A DNA stretch of 33,110 nucleotides, from assembly GCA_035528295.1 (NCBI GenBank), contig DATKYY010000020.1, positions 1 to 33,110 of the forward strand, read 5' to 3'. The translations under genes were made by a program, and so were the position numbers. Shown in pieces: positions 8,390 through 16,080 of this stretch. How positions within the stretch are numbered: the first letter of the stretch is position 1; each line of letters starts with the position of its first letter. This stretch comes from G020353235 sp035528295 (lineage in GTDB: Bacteria; Chloroflexota; Dehalococcoidia; Dehalococcoidales; JAUYDJ01). The notes below the pieces were generated by a model that made no database searches, had not been told where the DNA came from, and saw only the letters and a program-made list of their open reading frames with translations.

Positions 8390-8992
8390 ATGACAAAGTT
8401 ATCCGAAAGTCGCAAGCTTTTATCTTGTTACCTGACGCAACCATTAGCCAAACTTTTAGCCAGAATCTCTTTTATCACCCCCAACAGCATAACCTGCGTT
8501 GGCTTCCTGGTGACACTGGGGGCGGCCGGGCTGATTGCTACCCGGCACCTTTTTGCCGCCGGCTGGGTGGTGCTGCTGGCTGGTTTTCTGGATATTCTGG
8601 ACGGCGCACTGGCCCGCCAAACCGGTCAGGTTACCCGCTTTGGCGCCATTCTTGACTCCACGGTTGACCGCCTATCCGAGGCCGCCCTGCTCTTTGGTAT
8701 TTTAATATTCAGCTTGAGAGAACAGCTAGCCCTTGAGATTGTGCTGGTCTGTCTGGCGCTGATTGGCTCAATGATGGTGAGCTACATCCGGGCCAGAGCC
8801 GAGGGGCTGGGCATAGAATGCCAGGTAGGCTTATTTACCCGAGCCGAGAGGGTAATCGTACTGGCGCTGGGCCTCTTGCTGAGCCAGTTCAATTATGCCC
8901 TGACCGTCGCCCTGGTCATTATTACTTTATTCAGCTTCATCACCGCCAGCCAGAGATTTTTTCACGTGTGGCAACAGACCAGAAATAACTAG
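8390..8992 (+). CDS. CDP-alcohol phosphatidyltransferase (PI-phosphate synthase-like)
   Basis: This is an integral membrane enzyme of 200 residues with the full family signature D(x2)DG(x2)AR(x8)G(x3)D(x3)D: Asp68, Asp71, Gly72, Arg76, Gly85, Asp89 and Asp93. About six hydrophobic segments are visible. Such enzymes transfer a phosphatidyl group from CDP-diacylglycerol to an alcohol. Because it is third in a unit begun by inositol-phosphate synthase, the likely acceptor is inositol 1-phosphate, giving phosphatidylinositol phosphate as in actinobacteria. A glycerol-phosphate acceptor (PgsA) remains possible. No phosphatase for removing the extra phosphate lies nearby. The start is nine bases after the glycosyltransferase stop and has no clear ribosome site. 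Confidence 0.85.
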   Translation: MTKLSESRKLLSCYLTQPLAKLLARISFITPNSITCVGFLVTLGAAGLIATRHLFAAGWVVLLAGFLDILDGALARQTGQVTRFGAILDSTVDRLSEAALLFGILIFSLREQLALEIVLVCLALIGSMMVSYIRARAEGLGIECQVGLFTRAERVIVLALGLLLSQFNYALTVALVIITLFSFITASQRFFHVWQQTRNN

Positions 8993-9067
8993 CCCTAAGA
9001 TTGATTTTTAGGTAAAATTAGAGGGCAAATTTGATAAGCAGATACTATAATTAGCTCAGGAGGAATG

Positions 9068-10351
9068 ATGCCGGTTATTGCAGTTATTGGTGGTCAATGG
9101 GGAGATGAAGCCAAAGGTAGGCTGGTTGACCTGCTGGCGGAGCAAGCCAAGCTGGTGGTGCGTTTTTCCGGCGGTGATAACGCCGGGCATACCGTGGTTA
9201 ACCCCTTTGGCGAGTTTAAATTGCACCTTATCCCCTCGGGTATTTTCTATCCCCGGGTAAAATGTATTATCAGTAACGGGGTGGTGATTAACCCCGCCGT
9301 GTTACTTGATGAGATAGCCAGGCTAAATGAGCGCGGGGTGACTACCGATAATCTATTCATCAGCGACCGGGCTAACCTGGTTATGCCGTATCACTTACTC
9401 CTCGATGGCCTGGAAGAAGAAGCCCGAGGCGGTAAGGCCATCGGCACCACCCGTAAGGGTATCGGCCCCGCTTTTACCGATAAAGTAGCCCGGCTGGGTA
9501 TCCGGGTGGGCGACCTTCTGGACAAAGAAGCCCTGCTGGAGCGGCTGCGTTTTACCCTTAACTACAAGAACGCTATCCTGACCAAGGTCTACGGAGCCGA
9601 ACCGCTATCGCTGGACGAAATATACCAGCAATACTGCCAGTATGGAGAGCGCATGGCACCCTATATCTGCGAGACCACCGTCATCCTGGAAGAAGCGGTA
9701 AGCAGGGATGATTTAATCATACTGGAAGGAGCCCAGGGCACTTTGCTTGACCCTGATTTCGGCACCTACCCCTATACCACTTCTTCCTCGCCCCTGGCCG
9801 CCGGCGGCTGTTTGGGCACCGGGCTGAGCCCAACCCAGATTAACCGCATTTTGGGCGTATTCAAGGCCTACTCCACCCGGGTTGGTGAGGGACCCCTGCC
9901 CACGGAACTGAAGGATAAGACGGGAGACCTCATCCGGGAGCGGGCTCATGAGTATGGCACCACCACCGGCCGACCCCGTCGCTGTGGCTGGTTTGATGCC
10001 GTCGCCGCCCGCTTCAGCACCCGGATTAATGGCTTCACCGATGCCGCCATCACCCGCCTTGATATTCTAGACACCCTACCCAGCCTGAAGATATGCATCG
10101 GCTATGAACTGAATGGCAAGAGAATTAATTACTTTCCGGCCAGTGTGGCGGCTCTGGAGAAGTGCCAGCCTGTTTACGAAGAGCTCCCCGGCTGGCAGAC
10201 CCCGACCACTGATATTCGGGAGCCCAAAGACCTGCCACCGGAAGCCCGTCAGTATCTGAATCGGCTGGAGGAACTGATCGCCTGCCCGATAAGCCTGGTT
10301 TCGGTGGGAGCCAAGCGGGAGCAGATTATCGAGCTCAGGCCCCTCCCCTAA
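9068..10351 (+). CDS. purA: Adenylosuccinate synthetase
   Basis: PurA joins IMP and aspartate with GTP to make adenylosuccinate, the first committed step to AMP. The protein of 427 residues shows the N-terminal P-loop block GGQWGDEAKGRLVD, with catalytic Asp13, and NAGHTVV with His42. It also has GTTRKGIGPAFTDK, ILEGAQGTLLDPDFGTYPYTT and TTTGRPRRCGWFDAV. Ala15 and Arg18 replace the Gly and Lys of the textbook WGDEGKGK motif. ATG occurs twice in a row (9065 and 9068). AGGAGG ends at 9063, so only the second ATG has workable spacing (four bases). The gene is 75 bases after the phosphotransferase and converges with dapA, overlapping it by four bases. Confidence 0.96.
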   Translation: MPVIAVIGGQWGDEAKGRLVDLLAEQAKLVVRFSGGDNAGHTVVNPFGEFKLHLIPSGIFYPRVKCIISNGVVINPAVLLDEIARLNERGVTTDNLFISDRANLVMPYHLLLDGLEEEARGGKAIGTTRKGIGPAFTDKVARLGIRVGDLLDKEALLERLRFTLNYKNAILTKVYGAEPLSLDEIYQQYCQYGERMAPYICETTVILEEAVSRDDLIILEGAQGTLLDPDFGTYPYTTSSSPLAAGGCLGTGLSPTQINRILGVFKAYSTRVGEGPLPTELKDKTGDLIRERAHEYGTTTGRPRRCGWFDAVAARFSTRINGFTDAAITRLDILDTLPSLKICIGYELNGKRINYFPASVAALEKCQPVYEELPGWQTPTTDIREPKDLPPEARQYLNRLEELIACPISLVSVGAKREQIIELRPLP

Positions 10352-11241
10352 CCCAGGGGCAGGTCAATCCGGCAGTCTTTGAGGGCATCTCTGATGGCGG
10401 CGGCTGTATTTTCATCCGGCTCGGTAAGGGGCAGGCGTGTCTTGCCCACCCTAAAGCCAATGTAGTTCAGGGCATACTTAACCGGAATCGGATTAGAAAT
10501 CAAAAACAGGGCTTTAATCAGGGGCAGGAGACGGTGATGCAGGCGAGCTGCCTCGCTGATTTTACCGTTAATAATCTGGGTAATCATCTCTTTGAGCTGA
10601 CTGCCCACCAGATGAGAGGCAACGCTGATTACCCCGTAGCCACCTAAAACCATAATGGGCAGGGTATCCCCGTCATTACCGCTCCAGACACGAAAACCCT
10701 GCCTGGCGCCACTGATAATCCGGGCAATCTGTTCCAGATTACCGCTGGCTTCTTTTACCCCGACGATATTATCTATCTGGCTGAGCCGGATAACAGTCTC
10801 CGCGGACAGGCTGGTCACCGTTCGCGAGGGCACATTGTACATGATACAGGGCAGGCTGGTGCCGCCAGCGATGGCCTTGAAGTGCTGGTACAGGCCCTCT
10901 TGTGTCGGCTTATTATAGTAAGGGACGACCAGCAGGCAGGCATCAACCCCAACCCGCTCTGCCTCTTTAGTTAGCTCCCGGCTCTCGGCAGTGCTGTAGT
11001 TACCGGTGTTAGCCACCACGCTGGCTTTATCCCCCACGGCTGCCTTTATTTCACCGAACAGGCGCAGCTTCTCCTCACTGGTGACGGTGGGGCTTTCTCC
11101 GGTTGTGCCCACCACCACCAGACCGTCACTCCCTGATTTAACCAGGGCCAGCGCCAGTTTCTTGGCCTGCTCGTAATCAACTGCCCCCTTTTCATTAAAA
11201 GGGGTTACCATCGCCGTCAGTAACCGTCCCAGTTCCTTCAT
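10348..11241 (-). CDS. dapA: 4-hydroxy-tetrahydrodipicolinate synthase
   Basis: DapA condenses pyruvate with aspartate semialdehyde, the branch-point reaction to diaminopimelate and lysine. The 297-residue TIM barrel has GTTGES (45-50), the catalytic tyrosine in YNVPSRT (Tyr135) and the Schiff-base lysine in GVKEASG (Lys163). PYYNKPTQEGLYQHF is also typical. Its ATG overlaps the end of asd by four bases, so the genes are translationally coupled. It is the last gene of the rpsO-pnp-dapB-asd-dapA unit and ends overlapping purA on the other strand. Confidence 0.96.
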   Translation of the reverse strand: MKELGRLLTAMVTPFNEKGAVDYEQAKKLALALVKSGSDGLVVVGTTGESPTVTSEEKLRLFGEIKAAVGDKASVVANTGNYSTAESRELTKEAERVGVDACLLVVPYYNKPTQEGLYQHFKAIAGGTSLPCIMYNVPSRTVTSLSAETVIRLSQIDNIVGVKEASGNLEQIARIISGARQGFRVWSGNDGDTLPIMVLGGYGVISVASHLVGSQLKEMITQIINGKISEAARLHHRLLPLIKALFLISNPIPVKYALNYIGFRVGKTRLPLTEPDENTAAAIRDALKDCRIDLPLG

Positions 11242-12263
11242 TTTTCACCTCCTGGATGTAGCCAGCCTCTCTCCACCACTTCTTCCGCAATCTGGACTGC
11301 GTTCAGCGCGGCTCCCTTACGCACATTATCGGCCACCACCCACAGGACTAGCCCGCAGGAATTTGAAGCATCCTGACGAATACGCCCCACAAAAACCTCG
11401 TCAGTACCGGCCGCGGACCACGGCTGAGGATAGAGGCTAATTGTCGGGTCATCCAGTACCTTGACGCCGGGAGCCTCATTGAGAATATCCCGCGCCTCGT
11501 CAGGAGATATCGGCCGGGAAAATTCAATATGAATCGCCTCACCATGCCCGGTAAATACCGGAACCCGGACACAGGTGGCCGAAATAGCCATATCACTGGC
11601 ATGCATTATCTTCCTGGTCTCTTCCACCATCTTCCACTCTTCTTTGGTGTAGCCATTATCCAGAAAGACATCTATCTCGGGCAGCAGATTAAAGGCTATC
11701 TGATGAGGGTAGACATGGGGAATAGCCGCCTGCCCGTCCAGAATCTGCCTGGTTTGACTGCTCAGTTCATCCACGGCGGCGGTGCCGGTACCGGACACTG
11801 CCTGGTAGGTATCAACCACAATACGCTTAATCGGATTAACCCGATGCAGCGGATATAAAGCCACCACCATCTGAATAGTGGAGCAATTTGGATTGGCAAT
11901 AATCCCCTTGTGCCACTTAATGTCCTCCGGATTAACCTCGGGCACTACCAGTGGCACGGCCGGTTCCAATCTAAAGGCAGAACTATTATCAATGGCCAGC
12001 GCCCCCGACTCCGCCGCTATCGGCGAGAAGTAGCGGCTAACCTCACCGCCCGCCGAAAAAAGGGCAATATCTATCCCCTTAAAGGATTCCGGGGTTGTCT
12101 CTTCAACCCTGACCTCCCGGTGGGCAACAAACATTTTCTTGCCGGCGAAACGGTCGGACTCAAAGAGGCTGATTGAGTTCATGGGGAAGTGGCGTTGCTC
12201 CAGTACCTTAATGAACTCCTGCCCAACCAGCCCAGCGGCGCCAACAATGGCTACTTTGTACAT
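11238..12263 (-). CDS. asd: Aspartate-semialdehyde dehydrogenase
   Basis: Asd reduces aspartyl phosphate to aspartate semialdehyde with NADPH, supplying dapA and also the threonine/methionine branch. The 341-residue protein has the Rossmann motif GAAGLVGQEF (8-17), SAGGEVSRYFSP, DNSSAFRL, and the active-site cysteine in ANPNCSTIQMV (Cys127). Also present are GTGTAAVDEL and VPVFTGHGEAIHIEF. AGGGAGA precedes the ATG. It starts eight bases after the dapB stop and overlaps dapA by four bases. Confidence 0.96.
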   Translation of the reverse strand: MYKVAIVGAAGLVGQEFIKVLEQRHFPMNSISLFESDRFAGKKMFVAHREVRVEETTPESFKGIDIALFSAGGEVSRYFSPIAAESGALAIDNSSAFRLEPAVPLVVPEVNPEDIKWHKGIIANPNCSTIQMVVALYPLHRVNPIKRIVVDTYQAVSGTGTAAVDELSSQTRQILDGQAAIPHVYPHQIAFNLLPEIDVFLDNGYTKEEWKMVEETRKIMHASDMAISATCVRVPVFTGHGEAIHIEFSRPISPDEARDILNEAPGVKVLDDPTISLYPQPWSAAGTDEVFVGRIRQDASNSCGLVLWVVADNVRKGAALNAVQIAEEVVERGWLHPGGEK

Positions 12264-12271
12264 TTTTCTCC

Positions 12272-13066
12272 CTATAAACCAAGCAGAGTGTCCAGACCGT
12301 AGATCAGTCCGGGGTGCTTGACCACTTTTTTAATGGCCAGTATAACCCCGGGCATATAGCACTCTCGATTAATAGTATCATGGCGCAGGCTCAGCGTCTG
12401 TCCCGGCCCACCCAGAAGCACCTCCTGGTGCGCCATAAGACCGGGCAAGCGCACGCTGTGTATGTTTATCTGCTCAACCCTTTTACCCCGGCTGTCCGAA
12501 GCCTTCTTCTGCTCGTCCGACAGGGAAAAAGGCTTGCCCCGCGCCGCCGCCATCGCTCTGGCGGTGGCCAGAGCCGTCCCCGAAGGGGAGTCAGCCTTCT
12601 GGTTGTGGTGTAACTCCACAATTTCGGCAGAGTCAAAATACTGGGCGGCTATCTTGGCCAGGTGTATCAACAGTACCGCACCGAGGGCAAAGTTTGGTGC
12701 CACCACCGCCCCAATCTTATGAGCCTCGGTCAAGCGTTCTATCTCACCGATCTCATCCGGAGCCAGCCCGGTGGTCCCGATGACCAGGTTAACCCCATTC
12801 TGGGCGGCCAGACGTGCCGTCATCAGGGCAACATGAGCATTGGTGAAATCAACGACTACATTGGGCTTGGTTTCGGTGAGGATATACCCCAGGTCGTCAG
12901 CGAAGGGCACCAATCCGGAGCCATCAGGCAGGGGGAGAAATTTCTCGTTGACCTCGGCTTCGATGGCACCAACCACTTCCATCCCGGGCTCACGGCATAC
13001 CGCCTTAACCACCTCTCGCCCCACCCTGCCCAACGCCCCGTTCACGGCTACTTTTATTAGCTTCAT
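12272..13066 (-). CDS. dapB: 4-hydroxy-tetrahydrodipicolinate reductase
   Basis: DapB reduces the dapA product with NAD(P)H. The 264-residue protein has the nucleotide-binding NGALGRVGREVV (9-20), VVDFTNAH, VIGTTG (95-100), and the catalytic block ELHHNQKADSPSGTA (His153, His154, Lys157). Length is normal. It starts 27 bases after the pnp stop. Its ribosome site, GAGG, is inside the 3' arm of a perfect six-base hairpin, so initiation may be structure-controlled. dapB, asd and dapA are together, but the later diaminopimelate genes are not in the window. Confidence 0.95.
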   Translation of the reverse strand: MKLIKVAVNGALGRVGREVVKAVCREPGMEVVGAIEAEVNEKFLPLPDGSGLVPFADDLGYILTETKPNVVVDFTNAHVALMTARLAAQNGVNLVIGTTGLAPDEIGEIERLTEAHKIGAVVAPNFALGAVLLIHLAKIAAQYFDSAEIVELHHNQKADSPSGTALATARAMAAARGKPFSLSDEQKKASDSRGKRVEQINIHSVRLPGLMAHQEVLLGGPGQTLSLRHDTINRECYMPGVILAIKKVVKHPGLIYGLDTLLGL

Positions 13067-13072
13067 AACCTG

Positions 13073-13087
13073 CCTCAGCTACTGAGG
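13073..13087 (-). promoter_or_regulatory. Hairpin sequestering the dapB ribosome site
   Basis: Read on the minus strand, CCTCAG (13087-13082), loop TAG and CTGAGG (13078-13073) form a perfect six-base stem in the 27-base pnp-dapB gap. The only SD-like sequence for dapB, GAGG (13076-13073), is in the downstream arm, six bases from the ATG. There is no U-tract, so it is not a terminator. A role in translation control or RNA processing is inferred. Confidence 0.45.
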
Positions 13088-13093
13088 TGTTTG

Positions 13094-15307
13094 CTATTGC
13101 TTTCTGGGGTCTCGCCTACCCGGATCACCATCGGGACGCTGTGTCGGACGAAACTGGCGCTCCCTTTCAGCCGGGTAGTCTGACGCCGAAGAATCATTTG
13201 CCTTGGCGCCGCCCGCCCGGGAAACTGTTTCCAAAACTGCCCGCCGTGACAGGTTTATCCGCCCCATGTGGTCAATGCCAATGACCTTGACCGTGATTTC
13301 ATCGCCTACTTTAACCACGTCTTCCACACTGGCAACCCGATGTTCGGCCAGCTCACTAACATGAACCAGCCCTTCTTTACCCGGCAGGACCTCTACCATC
13401 GCCCCGAAGCCGAGTATGCGAGTTACCTTGCCGGTATAGGTGCTGCCAACCTCCGCATCCCTGGTTAGCTCTTCGATTTTCGCAATGGCTTTACGAGCCG
13501 ATTCCTCATCAGGAGAGCCGACAAACACCGTGCCGTCATCCTGGATATCAATACTGGCTTTGGTTTCTTCAATAATTGCCCTGATGGTTTTGCCCCCGCT
13601 GCCGATGACACTACCGATTTTATCCGCGGGAATGCTTATCTTATACATTCGCGGGGCATAGCGGCTGATTTCGGGGCGGCTGGAGCTAATCGTCTGCTGC
13701 ATAACCTCCAGAATCTGCTGCCGGGCTTCTGTAGCCTGCCCCAGTGCCTTCTGTAAAATAGCCATATCTACGCCCTTGAGCTTAGTATCCATCTGCAGGG
13801 CGGTAATGCCCTCAGCCGTACCGGCCACCTTAAAGTCCATATCCCCGTAGGCATCCTCCAGGCCCTCAATATCAGTTAGAATGACATAGCCACCCTTACC
13901 ATCAGTGACCAGGCCCATGGCTATCCCGGCTACGGCACTCTTTATCGGTATGCCGGCATCCATCAGCGACAGGCTGGAAGCACAAACACTGGCCATAGAG
14001 GTGCTGCCACTGGAGCTGAGCACCTCAGAGACAAGGCGAACGGTATACGGAAAATCCTCAGTCTTAGGCAGTACCGGGATAATGGCTCGCTCAGCGAGCG
14101 CGCCGTGCCCGATTTCACGCCGACCGGGCGTACCGATACGCTTCACTTCACCGGTGGAGAAGGGCGGGAAATTATAGTGATGGATGAAGCGCTTGGATTC
14201 CTCAATGCCCAGGCCGTCAAGCTGCTGCTCCTGCCGAAGCGAACCCAGGGTAGTAATGGTCAATACCTGGGTTTCACCGCGGCTAAACAGGGCTGAGCCA
14301 TGGGTACGCGGCAGAAGCCCCACCTCAGCGCGGAGGGGTCTAACCTCAGTCAAGCCGCGTCCACCGATTCGCTTACCCTTTTCCAGAATCCCGGCTCTCA
14401 CTTCAGCCTTTAACTTCGCCTCCAGAGCCACCAGTATATCTTCGGCGGGGAATGACTCCCCCAGGCTTTCCAGAAGCCCATCCCGGAGACTGTTCAGCGC
14501 TGCCTCTCGCTGCGCCTTCTCCGGCTCAGCCAGAATCTGAGGCAGTTTCTCATCAACCGCCGGTGAAATGGCGGCTAATACCTCACTATTGACCTCAACC
14601 GCAGGAGGCGCTTCCAGCTTGGTTTTAGCACCAGCCTGCTGAAGCTGCTCCTGAAGCTTGATAATATCCTGGTTTGCCTTATGTCCAAACTCAATCGCCC
14701 GGGCAACGATATCTTCGGTAACCTCCCTGGCTCCCCCCTCCACCATTACAATGGTATCTTTGGTGCTGGTTACCACCAGGTCAAGCTGGCTGTCTTCAAG
14801 CCGGGCTAAAGCTGGATTAAGCACCAGCTCATTATTAATGTAGCCAACATGCACTGCCCCCACCGGACCGTCAAAGGGCACTTCCGATAGTGACAGGGCG
14901 GCTGAGCCACCGATAACCGCCAGAATATCCGGGTCGTTCTCCTGGTCAGCGGAAAGAACGGTGATTACCAGCTGGATGTCCCGCCGCCAGCTCTTCGGTA
15001 AAAGGGGGCGGAGGGGACGGTCGGTGAGCCGGCTGGCCAGGGTTGCCTCCTCGCTGGGGCGCCCCTCCCGTCGGATAAAGCCGCCCGGTATCTTGCCGGC
15101 GGCATATAGTCTTTCTTCGTAATCAACGGTAAGCGGCAGAAAATCAATCCCCTCCCGGGGTTCACTGCTGAGACAGACCGTCACCAGAACTACGGTGTCG
15201 CCATAACTCACCGTTACCGCGGCACCCGCCTGTCCGGCAAGCTTACCGGTATCTATGGTCAGGCTTCTACCGCCAACATCACATCGCATAGGTTGAAATT
15301 CTATCAA
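13094..15307 (-). CDS. pnp: Polyribonucleotide nucleotidyltransferase (PNPase)
   Basis: PNPase degrades RNA 3' to 5' by phosphorolysis and can add tails. The 737-residue protein has two RNase PH domains. The first covers about 1-215 (IPGGFIRREGRPSEEATLAS, LTDRPLRPL). The second covers about 310-545 (LLPRTHGSALFSRGETQ, HHYNFPPFSTGE, SSSGSTSMASVCA, TDIEGLEDAYGDMDFKVAG). They are joined by a helical domain and followed by a KH domain (KIGSVIGSGGKTIRAI) and an S1 domain (GKVTRILGFGAMVEVLPGKE), then a short charged tail. The start is a TTG at 15307, four bases after AGGAGG. It follows rpsO by 35 bases, the common rpsO-pnp order. Downstream dapB is unusual for enterobacteria. Confidence 0.97.
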   Translation of the reverse strand: MIEFQPMRCDVGGRSLTIDTGKLAGQAGAAVTVSYGDTVVLVTVCLSSEPREGIDFLPLTVDYEERLYAAGKIPGGFIRREGRPSEEATLASRLTDRPLRPLLPKSWRRDIQLVITVLSADQENDPDILAVIGGSAALSLSEVPFDGPVGAVHVGYINNELVLNPALARLEDSQLDLVVTSTKDTIVMVEGGAREVTEDIVARAIEFGHKANQDIIKLQEQLQQAGAKTKLEAPPAVEVNSEVLAAISPAVDEKLPQILAEPEKAQREAALNSLRDGLLESLGESFPAEDILVALEAKLKAEVRAGILEKGKRIGGRGLTEVRPLRAEVGLLPRTHGSALFSRGETQVLTITTLGSLRQEQQLDGLGIEESKRFIHHYNFPPFSTGEVKRIGTPGRREIGHGALAERAIIPVLPKTEDFPYTVRLVSEVLSSSGSTSMASVCASSLSLMDAGIPIKSAVAGIAMGLVTDGKGGYVILTDIEGLEDAYGDMDFKVAGTAEGITALQMDTKLKGVDMAILQKALGQATEARQQILEVMQQTISSSRPEISRYAPRMYKISIPADKIGSVIGSGGKTIRAIIEETKASIDIQDDGTVFVGSPDEESARKAIAKIEELTRDAEVGSTYTGKVTRILGFGAMVEVLPGKEGLVHVSELAEHRVASVEDVVKVGDEITVKVIGIDHMGRINLSRRAVLETVSRAGGAKANDSSASDYPAERERQFRPTQRPDGDPGRRDPRKQ

Positions 15308-15342
15308 TGGTCCTCCTAAATATACTGGGGATTTGAGCCGGT

Positions 15343-15606
15343 TTACTTGCGCAGACCAAGCTTGACAATCAGACTGCGGTATCGCTCCACATCCTCACGG
15401 TTCAAGTAATCCAGTAACCTTCTCCTTTTGCCGACCAGCTTAAGCAAACCACGCTGCGTGTGGTAATCATGCCGGTTAGCCGCCATGTGTCCGGTTAACT
15501 GGTTTATCCTCTCGGTGAGCAGCGCTATCTGAACTTCAGCCGAGCCAGTATCCTTTTCACTGTGTTGAAACTGGCTAATAACACCCGTCTTCTTCTCTTT
15601 ATCCAA
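15343..15606 (-). CDS. rpsO: 30S ribosomal protein S15
   Basis: S15 binds 16S rRNA early in assembly of the 30S platform. From a TTG at 15606 the protein is 87 residues, the usual length, beginning MDKEKKTGVISQFQ and containing HSEKDTGSAEVQIALLTERI, HDYHTQRGLLKLVGKRRRLL and the C-terminal LDYLNREDVERYRSLI. A longer frame begins at a TTG at 15627, but that codon lies inside GGGGAGGAG (15625-15617), which serves as the ribosome site for 15606. It heads the pnp-dap operon behind a strong promoter. S15 commonly represses its own mRNA, so the leader may be regulatory. Confidence 0.93.
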   Translation of the reverse strand: MDKEKKTGVISQFQHSEKDTGSAEVQIALLTERINQLTGHMAANRHDYHTQRGLLKLVGKRRRLLDYLNREDVERYRSLIVKLGLRK

Positions 15607-15639
15607 AGTAGCTTTACTCCTCCCCAAAACCTTTAATCC

Positions 15640-15653
15640 CTGGCCAACGCCAG
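15640..15653 (-). promoter_or_regulatory. Small hairpin in rpsO leader
   Basis: On the transcript CTGGC, loop GTTG and GCCAG form a perfect five-base stem about 15 bases before the ribosome site of rpsO. S15 leaders are autoregulatory in several bacteria with unrelated structures, so this is a candidate S15-binding element. The only direct evidence is the short stem. Confidence 0.3.
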
Positions 15654-15672
15654 TTTTAGCCTAATTCAGCAA

Positions 15673-15701
15673 ATTATAACACAACCGAGGGTAACTGTAA
15701 A
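15673..15701 (-). promoter_or_regulatory. Predicted rpsO-pnp promoter
   Basis: On the minus strand TTTACA (15701-15696), a 17-base spacer and a perfect TATAAT (15678-15673) preceded by TGT form a strong extended -10 promoter. It is divergent from the DUF503 promoter, with 12 bases between their -35 boxes. Confidence 0.7.
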
Positions 15702-15713
15702 TTTAGGGCGAGT

Positions 15714-15742
15714 TTGACCCGACAATCGGCAAAGGGTATAGT
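15714..15742 (+). promoter_or_regulatory. Predicted promoter of the DUF503-to-tusA gene run
   Basis: TTGACC (15714-15719) and TATAGT (15737-15742) are separated by 17 bases, each with one mismatch to consensus. Transcription would start near 15749, about 32 bases before the DUF503 ATG. No other good promoter is seen before the closely packed genes that follow. Confidence 0.65.
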
Positions 15743-15780
15743 GTGAGTGAACCCCATATCTGACACACTCTGTTACTAAC

Positions 15781-16071
15781 ATGAATGTTGGTGTAGCTAA
15801 GATAAGGCTCCGCCTGCCCGAAAATCTATCGCTCAAGGGTAAGCGGCGGGTACTGAAATCCATCATCAGCCGGGTTGAAGGCAAGTTCACCGTTTCCATA
15901 GCTGAGGTTGACGATAACGACCGGTGGCAACTGGCCACGCTGGGCATCAGCTGTGTCAGTAACGACAAGCGGCATGCCAATGAAATTCTGTCCAAGGTGG
16001 TCGATTTTATCGTCAGGGGTCGCTTTGATGTAGAGATTCTTGACTATGAGATTGAAATACTGCCCTTTTAG
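15781..16071 (+). CDS. DUF503 (YlxP-like) family protein
   Basis: A 96-residue protein with the DUF503 pattern: an N-terminal strand MNVGVAKIRLRLPENLSLKGKRR followed by VLKSIISRVEGKFTVSIAEVDDNDRWQLATLGISCVSND and a final strand with EILDYEIEILPF. The family has a ferredoxin-like fold. In Firmicutes (YlxP) it sits between infB and rbfA, suggesting a ribosome-related role, but the function is not established. Here it is apart from infB-rbfA, divergent from rpsO and first in a long plus-strand run, nine bases before the helicase gene. Confidence 0.87.
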   Translation: MNVGVAKIRLRLPENLSLKGKRRVLKSIISRVEGKFTVSIAEVDDNDRWQLATLGISCVSNDKRHANEILSKVVDFIVRGRFDVEILDYEIEILPF

Positions 16072-16080
16072 TGAGTTATA

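Noticed and set aside
9046..9051. Perfect TATAAT as a purA promoter
   Set aside because: No -35 at 16-18 bases, and the start would fall in the ribosome site, giving an almost leaderless transcript; not supported.
10339..10360. GCCCCT/AGGGGC inverted repeat at the purA-dapA junction as a terminator
   Set aside because: Short stem over a ten-base loop within coding sequence and no U-tract on either strand.
15607..15627. Longer N-terminus for rpsO from TTG 15627
   Set aside because: The codon lies in the GGGGAGGAG ribosome site, and the extra seven residues are not part of normal S15.
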